15,916 bases of DNA from an uncultured Eubacteriales bacterium (lineage in GTDB: Bacteria; Bacillota; Clostridia; Christensenellales; Borkfalkiaceae): positions 1-15,916 of the forward strand of contig USOJ01000004.1 in assembly GCA_900556195.1 (NCBI GenBank), read 5' to 3'. Each line of letters starts with the position of its first letter. Positions within the stretch are counted from its first letter, which is position 1. A model generated the notes under the pieces. That model did not search any database and had not been told where the DNA came from. It worked only from the letters and a program-made list of their open reading frames with translations. Below, one piece after another: positions 14,089 to 15,916 of the stretch. The position numbers and the translations under genes are program-made.

Positions 14089-15916
14089 TCACGCTTCGGC
14101 ATTCAAAATGCCTCTCATTTCCGTACAATATGTCATGAATGCGTTTCCGTCGTTGGATTCTATCGTCATACCATGACCCGGACGATGCCAGAACAAGTTC
14201 GCGGCGGTAACTACGCCTTTTATAGAGAAATCGGAAATGCTAAGCGAATAATCCGCTACAACCCCGCCGTCGTAAATAACGACTATATTCCACGATTCGC
14301 CGCCTTCATTCTCAAAGGCGTAAAAATAAATCCAACTATCCGAAACCAAAGTTGCGGGATCGGCATATCTTGCGATATCGATAGTAAATTTACCCGTAGA
14401 CTTAATCGCAAAACTTATAGCGGCGTACCCCGTAAAGTCGGTGTGGGATATCTCGTCGCCGATGGTGGCGGTTTGTTCTAATTCGTATACTTGTTCAAAA
14501 CCTTTCGGTGCAGTTTCTTCAGATTCAATAAAAGTCAGGGTATTACTATGTCCTTTGCCTAAAACACAATCATCGATTTTAACTCCGCCGAAAGCCGTTT
14601 GTTCGGTGGCTTTAATTCCGCGAATTTCGCTGATTATAACTTCGGACGGTACGCAGTCGTCATAATCGGGAACGGCACGCATATCAAATTCCATTTTGAG
14701 AAGATCTTTAAGATTATTGCCGGCGCGAGTGAATGTGGCAGAATTTCCTTTTGCGCCGGTTCCGCTTACTTCTACCGTCCAACGAACCGCATTGATTCTC
14801 GTCAATTTAACGTCGACTATTCCGTTATCGAAATAAGTATCCCAACCGTTAAACAATATCCAGGACGATCTTACCGCATAAAGTCTGAAGAATATTTGTT
14901 TATATTCGGAAACGTCAACGTCGTTTATTTTCGCCCACACGGTCTTTTTCCCGCCAGTACTCTTACGGCTTTCTTCGTAAGTTTCGACGTGGTGATACGC
15001 GCTTTCGTAACCGTTGACGTAATCCGTTTTTGTCGCGCCTACGAATAACGAATCGACGATTTTTTCGCCGACCAATTCAACGCGCAGTTCGGTTGAATAT
15101 ACCTTAAGCACGGTGTCTTTCGAAGTACCCATGGGATTGAATTCGGTTCCGCTGGTACGGTTCTGCCACGTGATTTCTTTAACGCTTTTGCCCGGCACGT
15201 TCTGCGCTCCGCCGATCACTTCGCCGAGTTCGTTCGTAACGCTTATATCCCAGTTGCCTTCGGCGTTTTGCGTTAAAGTAAATATACACCAGCCCTTAGT
15301 GGCAACGGCTGCGGTACCCAGTCTGAATCCGTTTTCGGATTTAATGGCGAATTTAGCCGACTTATACGCGGATATGTCGGTTGCCGATATCTTTCCCCCG
15401 CCGTGAATATACGGGATTATTTTTTCCCCTTCATTTTCGGTCAATACGAGAGCCGATACGTCGAAAACTTTTACGAATCCGAGTCTTTTTACTTCGGAAG
15501 CGTCTTGAGCCACGCCGCCGTTGTAAACGTTTTCTTCGAGAATCGCGCCGAAGTACTTTTCGAACGTAGCGGTTAAAGTTTCGTTCTTTTCAAGTACGTC
15601 GGACTCCTGCCAGAATTTTCCGCCTTCGGTTTTCCAGCCGACGAAATAATATCCGCTTTCGGCAGTCGGCTCGACGGGCAATTCGATTTCCGAACCGTAG
15701 TCCAGAGTCTGCGCGTTTTCGGTCATTTCTTCGCCGTTTCCGTCGATAAATTTAACGGTGTATTTATTTTTCACCGCCGTAAAACGACCGTAATACGTCG
15801 CGTTACCCTTTACGGTAAAGTCTTCTACTTTTTCGCCGCCTTCCGCCGCGTTGTACCAACCGTCAAACGTATAAGTGTATTCCGCAGTCGCAGCCTTCGT
15901 CGGGGCTTCGGGCATA
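14089..15916 (-). CDS. Secreted InlB-repeat protein, C-terminal part
   Basis: The reading frame is open at the right edge, so the 608 visible residues are the C-terminal part; the first Met (15915) is probably internal to a repeat. Residues 1-46 and 51-119 are InlB B-repeat (Flg_new) units, with TYTFDGWYNAAEGG and YYFVGWKTEGGKFW motifs and a closing ATFEKY. These repeats are extracellular stalks in Firmicutes surface proteins. Residues about 123-284, 285-438 and 439-606 are three related modules of unknown type, each ending in a TELR/SEIR/TEMR-like strand. No LPXTG, S-layer or choline-binding anchor appears at the C-terminus, so attachment must lie in the missing part or the protein is released. 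It is the first visible gene of the run, with 105 bases before the next gene. Confidence 0.85.
   Translation of the reverse strand, partial: MPEAPTKAATAEYTYTFDGWYNAAEGGEKVEDFTVKGNATYYGRFTAVKNKYTVKFIDGNGEEMTENAQTLDYGSEIELPVEPTAESGYYFVGWKTEGGKFWQESDVLEKNETLTATFEKYFGAILEENVYNGGVAQDASEVKRLGFVKVFDVSALVLTENEGEKIIPYIHGGGKISATDISAYKSAKFAIKSENGFRLGTAAVATKGWCIFTLTQNAEGNWDISVTNELGEVIGGAQNVPGKSVKEITWQNRTSGTEFNPMGTSKDTVLKVYSTELRVELVGEKIVDSLFVGATKTDYVNGYESAYHHVETYEESRKSTGGKKTVWAKINDVDVSEYKQIFFRLYAVRSSWILFNGWDTYFDNGIVDVKLTRINAVRWTVEVSGTGAKGNSATFTRAGNNLKDLLKMEFDMRAVPDYDDCVPSEVIISEIRGIKATEQTAFGGVKIDDCVLGKGHSNTLTFIESEETAPKGFEQVYELEQTATIGDEISHTDFTGYAAISFAIKSTGKFTIDIARYADPATLVSDSWIYFYAFENEGGESWNIVVIYDGGVVADYSLSISDFSIKGVVTAANLFWHRPGHGMTIESNDGNAFMTYCTEMRGILNAEA
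14098..15549 (-). repeat. Three tandem modules of unknown family
   Basis: Modules occupy 15549-15064, 15063-14602 and 14601-14098. Copies 1 and 3 are clearest: ATDISAYKSAKFAIKS matches HTDFTGYAAISFAIKS, then a W-x-x-F strand, then W(D/N)I-V, a hydrophobic S-x-x-I, and a W before a STELR/CTEMR end strand. Copy 2 keeps DVSEYKQIFFRL, RWTVEVSG and the SEIRGI end. The spacing of about 150-168 residues suggests separate beta-sandwich domains. Confidence 0.65.
15559..15915 (-). repeat. InlB B-repeats (one partial, one complete)
   Basis: The partial unit covers protein residues 1-46 (15915-15778) and the complete one 51-119 (15765-15559). Both show the family pattern of a Y/F-x-F-x-GW core followed by a charged loop and a Y/TATF end strand. 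More copies probably lie beyond the right edge. Confidence 0.85.

Noticed and set aside
1..15916. CRISPR array, insertion sequence or transposase
   Set aside because: No regularly spaced direct repeats, terminal inverted repeats with a transposase, or recombinase motifs were seen on either strand.

Overview
The window looks like part of a Firmicutes (Clostridia-type) chromosome, probably from an uncultured gut lineage. This rests on lipobox signal peptides, strong AAGGAGG ribosome binding sites, a CCA-encoding tRNA, two binding-protein-dependent sugar permeases with no ATPase beside them, and surface proteins built from InlB B-repeats, BIG2 domains and paired-cysteine repeats. Christensenellales (Borkfalkia-like) would fit, but this is an inference from protein style, not a computed placement.

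Layout. Bases 1-108 hold the 3' part of a plus-strand tRNA-Thr(CGT) and its terminator. Bases 109-387 have no gene but contain two hairpins, the second probably a terminator. Bases 388-1018 hold a two-gene minus-strand unit of small helix-turn-helix proteins that overlap by 14 bases. A bidirectional terminator at about 1066-1107 separates them from everything to the right.

From 1122 to the right edge all genes are on the minus strand and closely packed, so transcription runs from right to left. In order of transcription they are: the C-terminal part of a large secreted InlB-repeat protein (14089-15916), a lipoprotein with paired-cysteine repeats and a GTFDG repeat domain (12178-13983), a solute-binding lipoprotein (10358-12106), two CUT1 permeases (9373-10323 and 8350-9363), a 1003-residue secreted Ig-like protein (5322-8333), a DUF4838 lipoprotein (3293-5308), and a BIG2/GTFDG lipoprotein (1122-3281). 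Gaps from the binding protein to the end of the operon are only 9-34 bases, and two stop codons are embedded in the next gene's Shine-Dalgarno sequence.

Working model (inference): this is a carbohydrate capture-and-import locus. The binding protein and two permeases take up an oligosaccharide, powered by a shared MsmX-type ATPase encoded elsewhere. The four complete surface proteins and the partial one would bind, and perhaps trim, a glycan outside the cell. The DUF4838 protein is the only one with sequence similarity to a glycosidase-like fold. No classical glycoside hydrolase, sugar kinase or LacI-type regulator is visible. The most original content is in the accessory surface proteins: three tandem modules of unknown type, a duplicated beta-sandwich-like module, and a GTFDG domain shared by lipoproteins at both ends of the cluster.
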